Below are positions 1 to 7,402 of a stretch of 64,000 nucleotides of DNA, one piece after another; within the stretch, counting starts at the first letter, position 1; each line of letters opens with the position of its first letter. A model generated the notes under the pieces. That model was not told where the DNA came from and ran no database searches. It saw only the letters and a program-made list of their open reading frames with translations. The position numbers were made by a program, and so were the translations under genes. The DNA comes from Fidelibacterota bacterium (GTDB taxonomy: Bacteria; Fidelibacterota; Marinisomatia; SCGC-AAA003-L08; TS1B11), in the NCBI GenBank assembly GCA_020354025.1, contig CP070638.1, positions 1 to 64,000 on the forward strand. Reading direction: 5' to 3'.

Positions 1-393
1 CTCTAGGATGCGGTATTCGGTCACGGTTACGTTGGGATCGCCGGCAATCATGGTCGATAGGCGGCGGCCCTCGGCAGGCTGGCACAGAGCCAGGACAGGC
101 TTGCCCTGTATACCGGCGTGGGCAACTTCCACCCCCACGCCAAAGGAGGGGATGGTGACCTCGGTCAACAGTACGTCACACTGGTTGATATAGTCGATGT
201 CGCGCTGGTAAACAGATTCTGGGGGGGCCTGCTGCTCACCCAGTTGGGTGTGGGCATTATCGGCCACAAACGTGGTTAGCACCTCGCCGTATTGCTTGGG
301 ATACTCAATTATGCGGGGATAAATATGGGCCTGGTCGCGGCCGCCGGTTATGCAGGCGGAGAAGTAGAAGCGCATGGGGTGGTGAATTTTCAT
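1..393 (-). CDS. DNPH1-like 2'-deoxynucleoside 5'-phosphate N-hydrolase (cut by window edge)
   Basis: Partial gene whose 3' end lies outside the window; 131 codons are visible. The family (nucleoside 2-deoxyribosyltransferase fold, Rcl/DNPH1) cleaves the glycosidic bond of deoxynucleoside monophosphates in nucleotide salvage. Visible family motifs are FYFSACITGGR near residues 9-19 (phosphate-binding start), QRDIDYINQCDVLLTEV in the middle, and SFGVGVEVAHA, whose Glu matches the catalytic glutamate. The start is ATG at 393; a second ATG at 375 lies just before the conserved block and is also possible. It is the last gene of a minus-strand run starting at the YhaM-like gene, 28 bases after the outer-membrane protein gene. 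The family call is firm; exact substrate is inferred. Confidence 0.8.
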   Translation of the reverse strand, partial: MKIHHPMRFYFSACITGGRDQAHIYPRIIEYPKQYGEVLTTFVADNAHTQLGEQQAPPESVYQRDIDYINQCDVLLTEVTIPSFGVGVEVAHAGIQGKPVLALCQPAEGRRLSTMIAGDPNVTVTEYRILE

Positions 394-421
394 GACATAT
401 TCGTTTAGTCGATTAGCATGC

Positions 422-2305
422 TCAGTTCGATTTCCCCTCAGGCAGGAACCTCCAGGAGAGGCTGTAGTGCCTCAGAGGCGTGTTGCCCCAACCCCTCTGA
501 GGTAAGTAATCAGGGGAATTCTGAATAGTAATTCCCGGCGCGTTGTAAAACCGCATCCGCAGCTCAAAGTTTCTTACTTTCAGCCCTACTTCTGCGTTGA
601 CCCACAGTACGGCTGTCCAGGTGTCCACCAGCGGATTGAGGAAGGGGGTGCTGTCGGCAAAGCGGGGGTCCAGCCACAGGACGAACTCGTTGGAAATAAA
701 GGATGCAGTGCCGCTCACGAAGGGGCGGGCTCTCGCGCGGCGCAGGGGCAGTGTGAAAGTCAGCCCTACCTCAGCGTTGATGCGCGTCGGGAAAAGGGCA
801 GTATCGGAAGAGCTGACGACGGTTACGACACCACGCAGCCGCAGCACCTCCTTCCAGGGGGTCCAGTCCAGCGCCATCCCACCAGTGATGGCTGCACGTT
901 CATCAGCAGGGGCCAGTTGGGTCAGCCGGGCAGATATGTAGCCCCGGGAGCCATGCGCTTGAAGGGCCAGGGTAGTGCGTCGTAGGAAGATAGGACCGGG
1001 TAGCCAAGCGGTGGTATCTTGAGGAGGGGTGATACGCCTCCCGCGATGGGGGTAGTCGAAGAAGCTGGTAGTCTCGGTCCCGAAGGTGATATTGCGGTGC
1101 TTCGAGCCTGCGGTTATCCAGCCTTCCGGCGCGAGTCGGCCGTTAATGACGGCTAAGCCGCCACCCATTGAGAGAAAGCTCCGGGTCCACTCCGTCCCCA
1201 GGCGGCTATGGTACCAGCTCAGGGGGTGATAACCGAGAGTATCATCAGCGATGTACCGCTGCTTGGTATCCCATTTCGCCGTGAGGTGCCAGGATGGGGT
1301 CAAGTGGTAGATAATTTTACCCCCTCCCCAAAGGCTCAGGCTGCGGCGGCTCAGATGAGGTTGATTTGTGCCAAAGGTCGTCGTGCGAATGTCACTGACC
1401 ATACTGGAGCCATTAACTAGGATGGTCATAGAGGTAAACAACTTTTCCAGACGGAAACCCTGGGCCCAGTAATAGTTACGTCGGCGATCCGCGTTCAAGT
1501 ATTTTTCCACAAACAGGTCATCGACGAACAGGCTGTCCAGAAACGGCAGTCCGACCTGCTCCCGCTGGTGCAGTAGTGTGTAATTGAAGTCTATCGAGGC
1601 CGGGATGCGACGCCGATAGTCCAGCAGGTAATTCTGGAGAACACTGCCTTCATCCGCAGGGTGGTTTCGGAGAACACTGCTTGCGTACTGATTGGGATTG
1701 GGGCCAGCCAGGTTGAATTGGCCGGGATGGCTACGGGTTTGCCCGGCGATCATGATATTGCGGCTTTCATCCAGCTGCACCGCACCACCAACCTGCACAT
1801 CCTGATAGGAGTAGTCGCCCTGGTCCCAGAAGAAGTAAGTCTGGTTGGACCGCATCTGGTCCTGCAATGGCGCGATGATAAAGGTGGGCAGATCGGGCGG
1901 TGGTGCCGTCTCCGATACCGGTGAGCTACTTTCCTCACCTGGATTGTAAGTGCCGTTGAGTTCTACGGCCGCTGACGGAATAATGGCTGAGAAAATGGGC
2001 TGCCCCAGGCTCCCGTCCAGGCGGGCGGCGCCTGCCTGGAGATCAGCCGCCACGAACGGGTTGGCGGCAGTGGCAACCAGATCTGAGTGCCCCCATTCAT
2101 CCCAGGAGAGGTGAAGACGGTAGGGCTTGGGAGTATCCTGCATCAGCGGCACCAAGCGGCTGATCCAGGAAAATTCCGCTACATCAACGGAGTCGGGGGC
2201 TTGAGTTGTGTCTATCTGCTGGGCATGCAGCGGGCATAGGGTAATACCTGCGACGGAGAAAACCAGAAGCAGACCCGAGCGCATCGATGCCTTGGCTTGT
2301 TCCAT
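422..2305 (-). CDS. Predicted outer-membrane beta-barrel protein
   Basis: 627 residues with an N-terminal signal peptide (hydrophobic stretch about residues 11-28, cleavage probably after LHAQ). The mature part is rich in alternating polar and aromatic segments, with many short amphipathic strands ending in a C-terminal strand around SLSWRFLP, as in outer-membrane barrels. I see no TonB box or plug domain, so it is more like a porin or Bacteroidetes-type putative porin than a TonB receptor. The gene lies 17 bases after an ECF S-component gene and is probably cotranscribed with it, so a role in solute entry is possible but unproven. A second in-frame ATG at codon 8 would give a more compact signal peptide. 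Confidence 0.6.
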   Translation of the reverse strand: MEQAKASMRSGLLLVFSVAGITLCPLHAQQIDTTQAPDSVDVAEFSWISRLVPLMQDTPKPYRLHLSWDEWGHSDLVATAANPFVAADLQAGAARLDGSLGQPIFSAIIPSAAVELNGTYNPGEESSSPVSETAPPPDLPTFIIAPLQDQMRSNQTYFFWDQGDYSYQDVQVGGAVQLDESRNIMIAGQTRSHPGQFNLAGPNPNQYASSVLRNHPADEGSVLQNYLLDYRRRIPASIDFNYTLLHQREQVGLPFLDSLFVDDLFVEKYLNADRRRNYYWAQGFRLEKLFTSMTILVNGSSMVSDIRTTTFGTNQPHLSRRSLSLWGGGKIIYHLTPSWHLTAKWDTKQRYIADDTLGYHPLSWYHSRLGTEWTRSFLSMGGGLAVINGRLAPEGWITAGSKHRNITFGTETTSFFDYPHRGRRITPPQDTTAWLPGPIFLRRTTLALQAHGSRGYISARLTQLAPADERAAITGGMALDWTPWKEVLRLRGVVTVVSSSDTALFPTRINAEVGLTFTLPLRRARARPFVSGTASFISNEFVLWLDPRFADSTPFLNPLVDTWTAVLWVNAEVGLKVRNFELRMRFYNAPGITIQNSPDYLPQRGWGNTPLRHYSLSWRFLPEGKSN

Positions 2306-2322
2306 TCCGAACGGCGAGATCT

Positions 2323-3045
2323 TCAGGAAAGCGGCCCTTTACTAAGGTGATTCTGAGGCATGCCCTCATATGTCGAGCTTGAATGAAAATCGTCCGCGGC
2401 AGTCCTCCCGGACTTCCGACTTACCTGAATCAGCTGCGGTACCAGCAGGAAAAAGATCAGGGTGTTGGATACCTGGTGAATGGCCGTGAAAACCAGGCCC
2501 GAGACAAGCAGAGCGATGATTTCACTAGGTGGTGCTCCGGCGAAAAGCGGGAAGCTGATGGAGGTCAGGCTATCGTAGAGCACTGTTCCGGTCAGGCCAG
2601 CGATGGTAATCAACAGGCGTAGGGGCCAGCGGATCAGGTTGGATGTATCCGCCCGGGAGAAGAGTCCACCCAGCAGTCCAATCGCCGCCTGACCCGCCAC
2701 CTGGGCGGCCAGCATTACGGGGAACGCCAGACCCGAACCTACGGGGTTGGTGGCGGAGAACAAAAACATACCGCCAGCCCCCGTCACGGCCCCCAGGACG
2801 GGACCCAACGTGGCACCGGCAGTAAAGGCCAAGGCGGTAACAAACTCCACATTGGGCACCATAGCCAGCGCCCATCCCGAACCAACCATGAGAGCCACGA
2901 ACATGGCCACCAGAGCCATTGTGCTTGTCCGCGAAAGGGGCTCCTCCGGAATTTGTAAGGCCTGGGACTCCCCAAGGGGCTCGCTGGAGGCGCTGTGCCG
3001 AGGCTGGCTACGCCCAGAGCCAGGGTTGGTTAGAGCAGTTTTCAC
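2323..3045 (-). CDS. ECF-type transporter S component (substrate-binding membrane protein)
   Basis: 240 residues with a hydrophilic N-terminal 40, then about five to six membrane helices between residues 42 and 210. The glycine-rich helices (VGSGWALAMVPNVEF, GAVTGAGGMFLFSATNP) and short charged loops resemble S components of energy-coupling-factor vitamin or queuosine transporters. Such proteins bind the substrate and need an EcfA/EcfA'/EcfT module; none is in the window. The start is GTG at 3045, overlapping the TGA of the YhaM-like gene (GTGA), so translation is probably coupled. A start at Met43 would remove the hydrophilic tail. The substrate cannot be read from sequence. Confidence 0.7.
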   Translation of the reverse strand: MKTALTNPGSGRSQPRHSASSEPLGESQALQIPEEPLSRTSTMALVAMFVALMVGSGWALAMVPNVEFVTALAFTAGATLGPVLGAVTGAGGMFLFSATNPVGSGLAFPVMLAAQVAGQAAIGLLGGLFSRADTSNLIRWPLRLLITIAGLTGTVLYDSLTSISFPLFAGAPPSEIIALLVSGLVFTAIHQVSNTLIFFLLVPQLIQVSRKSGRTAADDFHSSSTYEGMPQNHLSKGPLS

Positions 3046-4001
3046 CGCCGGTAGTTTTTCCAGAGCGGCGTTCGGAACAGGTTCCGCGAATCGGTATATG
3101 AGTCATCGCCGGGATCGTCGTCAATTTCCCGAAACATAATGTCCAGCCTCCCGTCCATTCGGTCTATAAGGTGAGTTAGAAGGGCTTCCGGGAACTTGGG
3201 GGGGCGGGGAGAACCTTCGACGTGAGAGCCCTGATGGCCGATGATAATGTGCTCAAGCCTGATTGCCAGCTCCGGGGGGAATTTATCTACGGTCTGGATA
3301 GCCTCCCGGAGGATATCCCGGCCCAAAACCACGTGACCAATCAAGTGCCCGTCGTCGGTATATCCCCCCTCCAGGCCGATGGATATGCCCCTGACCATAC
3401 CGATATCGTGGAGCAGGACACCGGTCAGGAGCAGATCCCCATCGATGCGGGGATAATGCCTGGCAAGCATTGAAGCAATCTGTCCCGTGGATACCAGGTG
3501 CTGAAGAAAGCCCCCGCGCTCGGGATGGTGGTGGCTAACCGATGCCGGTAACCGCATGATGGTATCTTTATATGTCCTGAAAATGTGGCGCAAGAGCCCT
3601 TTAAGGTGCTTATCCTTCATGCCGGTGATAAGCTCCATAAGGGTTTTCCACAACAACCGGCGATCTTCCTGGATGGTGGGAATCAGGAGCTCCTCCCGAA
3701 AACCGTATTGGCCATACCGTTCTTTAGTGGCCCGGGCTACGTGGGTACAGCTCAGCTGCAGTGCGCCGCCGTACTTCTCTACCACACCCTTGGCGGCGAT
3801 AGGATCGCCGGACTCGAACTGACTGCGGAAATGATCCACCTGATCCCAGATCTTACCCTGGATGCGGCCAGTGGCGTCCTGAAGGAGGATGTCCAGGTAG
3901 TAATCGCCAGTTTTTGTAGTTCTCAGACGCTTCTCAAGGCAAAGGAAAAAGCCTTGAATTGTAGTATTTTCCTGGAAATCGCGAATGGCGGTCAGTTTCA
4001 T
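3042..4001 (-). CDS. YhaM-like OB-fold / HD-domain 3'-5' exoribonuclease
   Basis: 319 residues. An N-terminal OB-fold nucleic-acid binding domain (about residues 10-90, with DYYLDILLQDATGRIQGKIW) is followed by an HD phosphohydrolase domain (about 150-300) with HHPERGGFLQH, LLHDIGM and EHIIIGHQG supplying the metal-binding His/Asp ligands. This order and length match the YhaM/CBF1 family, which degrades single-stranded RNA or DNA from the 3' end with Mn2+. It is the first gene of the minus-strand group that continues with the S component and the outer-membrane protein. The functional link to transport is unclear and the pairing may be simple proximity. Confidence 0.85.
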   Translation of the reverse strand: MKLTAIRDFQENTTIQGFFLCLEKRLRTTKTGDYYLDILLQDATGRIQGKIWDQVDHFRSQFESGDPIAAKGVVEKYGGALQLSCTHVARATKERYGQYGFREELLIPTIQEDRRLLWKTLMELITGMKDKHLKGLLRHIFRTYKDTIMRLPASVSHHHPERGGFLQHLVSTGQIASMLARHYPRIDGDLLLTGVLLHDIGMVRGISIGLEGGYTDDGHLIGHVVLGRDILREAIQTVDKFPPELAIRLEHIIIGHQGSHVEGSPRPPKFPEALLTHLIDRMDGRLDIMFREIDDDPGDDSYTDSRNLFRTPLWKNYRR

Positions 4002-4453
4002 AGTGAATGTATTTTACCTTCGATGGCGAAAGGAAACAAGCTACATTGCGCCCGGTAATTCCCCCGAAATATCAGGTGATATTGAGCTATATATGCTGTG
4101 GAGAGCGTTTGGGCCGTCAGGATGCCGGTCAAGCAAGCGGCCAGCCTGTCGTTCCAAAATTGCATCAAAACCCCACCAAAATTCTGCACTATAGAAAAAG
4201 TTCCCGTCGACAGGGTAAACAAGCGCGGAGAATTTTGCCCTCATCGCAAAACCGTATCCCGGAGCGCTGAGGTTGATGGCAGAAATATGTTATCGCCACT
4301 TTCATGGTGCCTGAAATTTAGGGGAGCCGGGCAGGTTTGTCGTTCGCCCAGTGCGCGAGGTGCGCCTGGTGCGCTGTATGCGCGAGTATTTTGGGACTAG
4401 AGGCTTGGGACCAGGACCTTGGATCAAATCCCACGGTTGAAACCGTGAGCTAA
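4002..4453. other. Intergenic stretch with repeats, no gene seen
   Basis: About 450 bases between the YhaM-like gene and a TPR remnant. It holds the first copy of a composite repeat described separately and short CTTG-rich motifs near 4400-4440. All reading frames are short and lack recognisable protein content. Confidence 0.6.
4153..4386 (+). repeat. Composite intergenic repeat, copy 1
   Basis: Two blocks recur in the same order and orientation near 19963-20285. Block A (4153-4218) contains the 17-base core CCCACCAAAATTCTGCA at 4172-4188, identical at 19981-19997. Block B (4342-4386) is five tandem copies of a 9-base unit of type GTGCGCNNN (the first GTTCGCCCA, the last ATGCGCGAG). The sequence between the blocks is not obviously conserved. 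Function unknown. Confidence 0.65.
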
Positions 4454-4795
4454 TACTATTTATTTGAGCTGCTGCGGACTGAGTGGATCCGGGGGAACAA
4501 GGAGAAAGTATACGCAGTTCGTGATTCGCTGAGGTCCACCGGGGAGCTGCCGCAGCGGGAGCAGGAGGATCCAAACTGGTCTGCGCGCTTTTATGCTATC
4601 ATGGGTGAGAGGGCTAAGACCATCAGCTTGCTGGAAAAGGCCTATGAAGATACCACTAAAGAGTCATATTACGCTACAGGGCTCGTTTACTATCAGGAAT
4701 TTGATTTCCTCCGCGGCGAATCCCGTTTCAAAGCCCTGTTCCAGAAAGTAGGACTGACGGAAGTATTCGATCAATACGGGCAGAGGATTCGGTAG
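4454..4795 (+). pseudogene. Remnant of a TPR protein C-terminus
   Basis: An open frame of 114 codons follows a TAA at 4451 and has no early start codon; the first ATG is at 4601. The translation reads as a helical repeat protein: ERAKTISLLEKAYED, then FDFLRGESRFKALFQKVGL, which matches the 'FdpLRdDPRFqaLlrkvGL' ending common to TPR tails of bacterial adenylate cyclases and serine/threonine kinases. The rest of the parent gene is absent upstream, so this is best seen as a decayed 3' end. If an internal ATG were used the product would be a 64-residue peptide, which I consider unlikely. Confidence 0.6.
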
Positions 4796-5001
4796 GGGGG
4801 GCCTAGGGGCTTTAGACTTGAGGCTTGGGGCTTGTCCTGAGCCCTTCATCCCAAGGCCCCGGGATCCAGGATAAACTCCATCGAAGGGTGGCAAGGTATA
4901 AACAGCGGGAAGTCTCTCATCAAAAGTCCTTGCTCCTCACTGCTCCAGATAATAACATTCCCGCTAATTCAGGGGTGTTTTAATCCAGTAAAGGTTTCTC
5001 G

Positions 5002-5190
5002 ATGGTTAACAAGCGTGCAAATAGTGATCGACGTACAGCGAATGGGCGACGTTCGGGTTCCGATCGCAGGGTGAAGGATGTTCCCACCGATGTGGACCGG
5101 CGGTCGGACTTTAGTCGGCGGTTAGATAATGACCGGCGGACGGATATTGACCGGCGACAATTAAGCTACATATTAGCCGAAGAATCCTGA
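5002..5190 (+). CDS. Small DRR-repeat protein of unknown function
   Basis: 62 codons. The product is highly charged and consists of about six repeats of (S/N/V/I)DRR or related RR pairs spaced 6-9 residues apart, with no membrane segment or cysteine. Comparable DRR-rich stretches occur in small proteins and linkers of many bacteria, but no function is assigned here. AAAGG lies upstream of the ATG. Its TGA (5188-5190) is separated by one base from the ATG of the aromatic leader peptide, so ribosomes ending here could restart on the leader. Whether this gene shares the promoter of the aromatic operon or lies before it is not clear. Confidence 0.5.
   Translation: MVNKRANSDRRTANGRRSGSDRRVKDVPTDVDRRSDFSRRLDNDRRTDIDRRQLSYILAEES
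5147..5176 (+). promoter_or_regulatory. Possible promoter for the aromatic leader
   Basis: TTGACC (5147-5152) followed after 18 bases by TATTAG (5171-5176) resembles a sigma-70 pair. It lies inside the end of the DRR ORF and would give a very short 5' leader before the peptide ATG at 5192. This is a weak match; a promoter upstream of 5002 is equally possible. Confidence 0.25.
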
Positions 5191-5191
5191 C

Positions 5192-5248
5192 ATGGCTACT
5201 TACAACCAGCTCGCTTATTATTACTTTTGGTTTTTGAGGACGGGTTGA
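5192..5248 (+). CDS. Aromatic leader peptide (attenuator peptide)
   Basis: An 18-codon ORF, MATYNQLAYYYFWFLRTG, ending in TGA at 5246-5248. Seven of 18 residues are aromatic and six are consecutive: Tyr-Tyr-Tyr-Phe-Trp-Phe (codons 5216-5233). This is the hallmark of ribosome-stalling leader peptides in amino-acid operons, here placed 106 bases before trpE. Because all three aromatic amino acids are encoded by the downstream operon, the peptide is inferred to sense charged tRNA-Tyr, tRNA-Phe and tRNA-Trp together. No strong Shine-Dalgarno is seen; initiation may be coupled to the DRR ORF, whose stop lies one base upstream. Too short to be picked up by most gene callers. Confidence 0.88.
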   Translation: MATYNQLAYYYFWFLRTG

Positions 5249-5320
5249 TGGTGCGCCCGTAAACGAGTTATTACAGCCACTGCGCACTTCAACCCTGTTC
5301 AAATCGGACGGGGTTTTTTT
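5240..5320 (+). promoter_or_regulatory. Attenuator: mutually exclusive antiterminator and terminator
   Basis: The 5' arm GGGTTGA (5242-5248, including the leader stop) plus GTGCGC (5251-5256) pairs with GCGCAC (5282-5287) plus TCAACCC (5289-5295): 13 base pairs interrupted by one small internal loop. The 3' arm shares bases 5291-5295 with the terminator stem, so both cannot form. A small alternative hairpin, ACGGG (5240-5244) with CCCGT (5256-5260), could act as the pause/protector stem. A ribosome held on the aromatic codons would leave the 5' arm free (antitermination); one reaching the stop would cover it (termination). The pairing is visible in the sequence; the mechanism follows the classic trp/his/phe attenuation model. 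Confidence 0.85.
5291..5320 (+). terminator. Intrinsic terminator of the aromatic attenuator
   Basis: AACCCTGTTC (5291-5300) pairs with GGACGGGGTT (5306-5315) around the loop AAATC, giving 10 base pairs including two G-U pairs, and is followed directly by a run ending at 5320 (seven T from 5314). It ends 34 bases before the trpE ATG. Confidence 0.88.
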
Positions 5321-5354
5321 CGGTCTGAACGCTAACGGGATAGAAACAGACAAT

Positions 5355-6833
5355 ATGAACTTCGAACAGTATCAAGCCCTGGCCCAAAGCCACACTGCGG
5401 TGCCGGTTTACCGCAAGGTCCTGGCCGATCTGCTCACACCCGTTTCGGCCTATATGCGCCTAATGGGGCATTACCGTTCCGCGGTGCTCCTGGAGTCAGT
5501 CGAGGGGGGCCGGCAGTTCGCGCGCTACTCCTACATCTGTCTCGACCCGCGCGTTATTGTCTCTCATGCCGCCGGTACCACTAGCATTCAAAAGGGACCG
5601 AAGCGGCGCAAGACCAGAAAACCATTCCTCTCCCTGCTGCGGGAGATGCTGGCCGAATATAATGTTCCCCACCTGGACGAAATCCCCGACTTCTGCGGCG
5701 GCTGGGTGGGATACCTGGGATATGAAACCACCGCCTGGGTGGAGAAAGTGCCAATCCATCCCGCACAGGACGGGGATATCCCCGACGCAATCTTTATGCT
5801 GTTCGAGACCGTAATGGCCTTCGACCACCTTAAGCAGGAGGTTATTGTATGTAACACTGGAAAGGTTGACCGGGGCCAGCCCCTGCGGCCCCAATATGAG
5901 GCTGCCCTGGCGGTAGTGGACCAGGTAGGCGAGGCGCTGCATACTGATATAGATTACCAGACACCACCGGTAACCAGTGAGAGCAAACTGGAGCCTAATA
6001 TCAGCAAGCGGCAGTATATGGAGGCAGTAAAACGGGCCAAGGACTATATTTTCGCCGGGGACATCTTCCAGCTGGTCCTCAGCCAGTGCTTCCAGCGAGC
6101 CACCGAGGTGGAAGCCCTCACCATTTATCGCGCGCTGCGAAATATCAATCCATCCCCATACATGTTCTTCCTCGACCTGGATGGTTTTGCCATCATCGGC
6201 GCCTCGCCGGAGTTGCTGGTGAAAGTGGAGCAGGGTACTATGGAGGTGCGGCCCATCGCCGGGACGCGCCCCCGGGGCAGGGATGCCGCTGAGGACGCCC
6301 GCCTGGCCGAAGACCTCCTGGCTGATGAAAAGGAGCGGGCTGAGCACCTTATGCTAGTGGACCTAGGCCGCAACGACGTGGGCCGCGTATGCCGCTTCAA
6401 GTCGCTGTCAGTGAAGGAGTTCATGGTGGTAGAATGCTACAGCCACGTGATGCACATCGTCAGCGACATCCGCGGTGAACTGTCGACCGGCAAGGATGCC
6501 TTTGACGCCCTGCTGTCCGGTTTTCCGGCAGGCACCGTCACGGGTGCTCCCAAGATCAGGGCTATGGAACTGATCCACGAGCTGGAGCCCGCCCGCCGGG
6601 GCATCTATGCCGGTACCGTGGGCTACATTGATTTCCACGGCAACCTGAACACCTGTATCGTCATTCGCACCATGCTTATGAATAACGGTGTAGTGAGCTT
6701 CCAGAGCGGGGCGGGGATTGTGGCTGACTCCGATCCGGAAAGGGAGTACGAGGAGACGATACACAAGGCCAAAGCCATCATGCAGGCCGTTGATTTCGCT
6801 GAGAGGGGCCTACAACAGCGGGGTGATTTCTGA
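5355..6833 (+). CDS. trpE: Anthranilate synthase component I
   Basis: 492 residues, full length. It converts chorismate with ammonia or TrpG-supplied glutamine nitrogen to anthranilate, the first Trp-specific step. The chorismate-binding domain shows SQCFQR (about 243), GASPELLVK (282), RPIAGTRPRG (299), FPAGTVTGAPK (390-400) and QSGAGIVADSDPEREYE near the end. The Trp feedback site elements LLES (45-48) and PSPYM (266-270) are both present, so allosteric inhibition by Trp is expected. First structural gene after the attenuator; its TGA overlaps the ATG of trpG by one base. The Shine-Dalgarno is weak. Confidence 0.97.
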   Translation: MNFEQYQALAQSHTAVPVYRKVLADLLTPVSAYMRLMGHYRSAVLLESVEGGRQFARYSYICLDPRVIVSHAAGTTSIQKGPKRRKTRKPFLSLLREMLAEYNVPHLDEIPDFCGGWVGYLGYETTAWVEKVPIHPAQDGDIPDAIFMLFETVMAFDHLKQEVIVCNTGKVDRGQPLRPQYEAALAVVDQVGEALHTDIDYQTPPVTSESKLEPNISKRQYMEAVKRAKDYIFAGDIFQLVLSQCFQRATEVEALTIYRALRNINPSPYMFFLDLDGFAIIGASPELLVKVEQGTMEVRPIAGTRPRGRDAAEDARLAEDLLADEKERAEHLMLVDLGRNDVGRVCRFKSLSVKEFMVVECYSHVMHIVSDIRGELSTGKDAFDALLSGFPAGTVTGAPKIRAMELIHELEPARRGIYAGTVGYIDFHGNLNTCIVIRTMLMNNGVVSFQSGAGIVADSDPEREYEETIHKAKAIMQAVDFAERGLQQRGDF

Positions 6834-7402
6834 TGATCCTGGTGCTGGACAACTACGATTCCTTCACCTACAACCTCGTACAGTTCATTGGCGAGTTCAC
6901 CGAGGATGTAGAAGTGGTCCGCAACGATGTGTTGTCCCTGGAAGCATTACGTGACAAGTCGCCGGAGAAGATCGTTATCTCCCCCGGGCCCGGCCGCCCG
7001 GAGAACGCCGGCCTCTCCGTAGCAGTAGTGCGGGAGCTGGGACCGACCGTGCCGATCCTGGGGGTTTGCCTGGGGCACCAGGCAGTGGCCGCCGCCTACG
7101 GAGGCAAAGTGGTCCAGGCCCCGGAAATCCTGCACGGCAAGGTCTCTACCATCAAGCATGATGGCGGCTGTCTCTTTGACGGCATCCCTTCGCCTCTCAG
7201 CGCCACCCGGTACCATTCCCTGGTGGTGGAAGAGGCATCGCTGCCGCCGGAGCTGACCGTCACGGCCCGGAGTGAAAACGGCCTGATAATGGCGATTGAG
7301 CACAGGTCCCATCCCGTGCTGGGGGTACAGTTCCATCCTGAATCCATCCTCACCGAGCATGGACTCCAAATCATCGAAAACTACATCTTGAGGTTCCCAT
7401 GA
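6833..7402 (+). CDS. trpG: Anthranilate synthase component II (glutamine amidotransferase)
   Basis: 189 residues. A class I glutamine amidotransferase that supplies ammonia to TrpE. The catalytic triad is intact: Cys79 in GVCLGHQ, and His168 and Glu170 in QFHPESI. The N-terminus MILVLDNYDSFTYNLVQ is diagnostic for TrpG/PabA. It could also serve 4-amino-4-deoxychorismate synthase (PabA role), as in Bacillus; no pabB is seen in the window. It overlaps trpE by one base and trpD by four (ATGA). Confidence 0.96.
   Translation: MILVLDNYDSFTYNLVQFIGEFTEDVEVVRNDVLSLEALRDKSPEKIVISPGPGRPENAGLSVAVVRELGPTVPILGVCLGHQAVAAAYGGKVVQAPEILHGKVSTIKHDGGCLFDGIPSPLSATRYHSLVVEEASLPPELTVTARSENGLIMAIEHRSHPVLGVQFHPESILTEHGLQIIENYILRFP

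Noticed and set aside
4342-4386. 9-base GTGCGCNNN array as a coding repeat
   Set aside because: No flanking frame with protein-like content or a start codon; the related array at 20241 is likewise in non-coding sequence.
4905-4964. Inverted repeat GCGGGAA...TTCCCGC upstream of the DRR ORF
   Set aside because: Seven pairs across a 46-base loop with no T-run; could occur by chance, and the loop has no convincing internal structure.
5496-6347. Antisense ORF (283 codons) opposite trpE
   Set aside because: Shadow of the conserved trpE frame.
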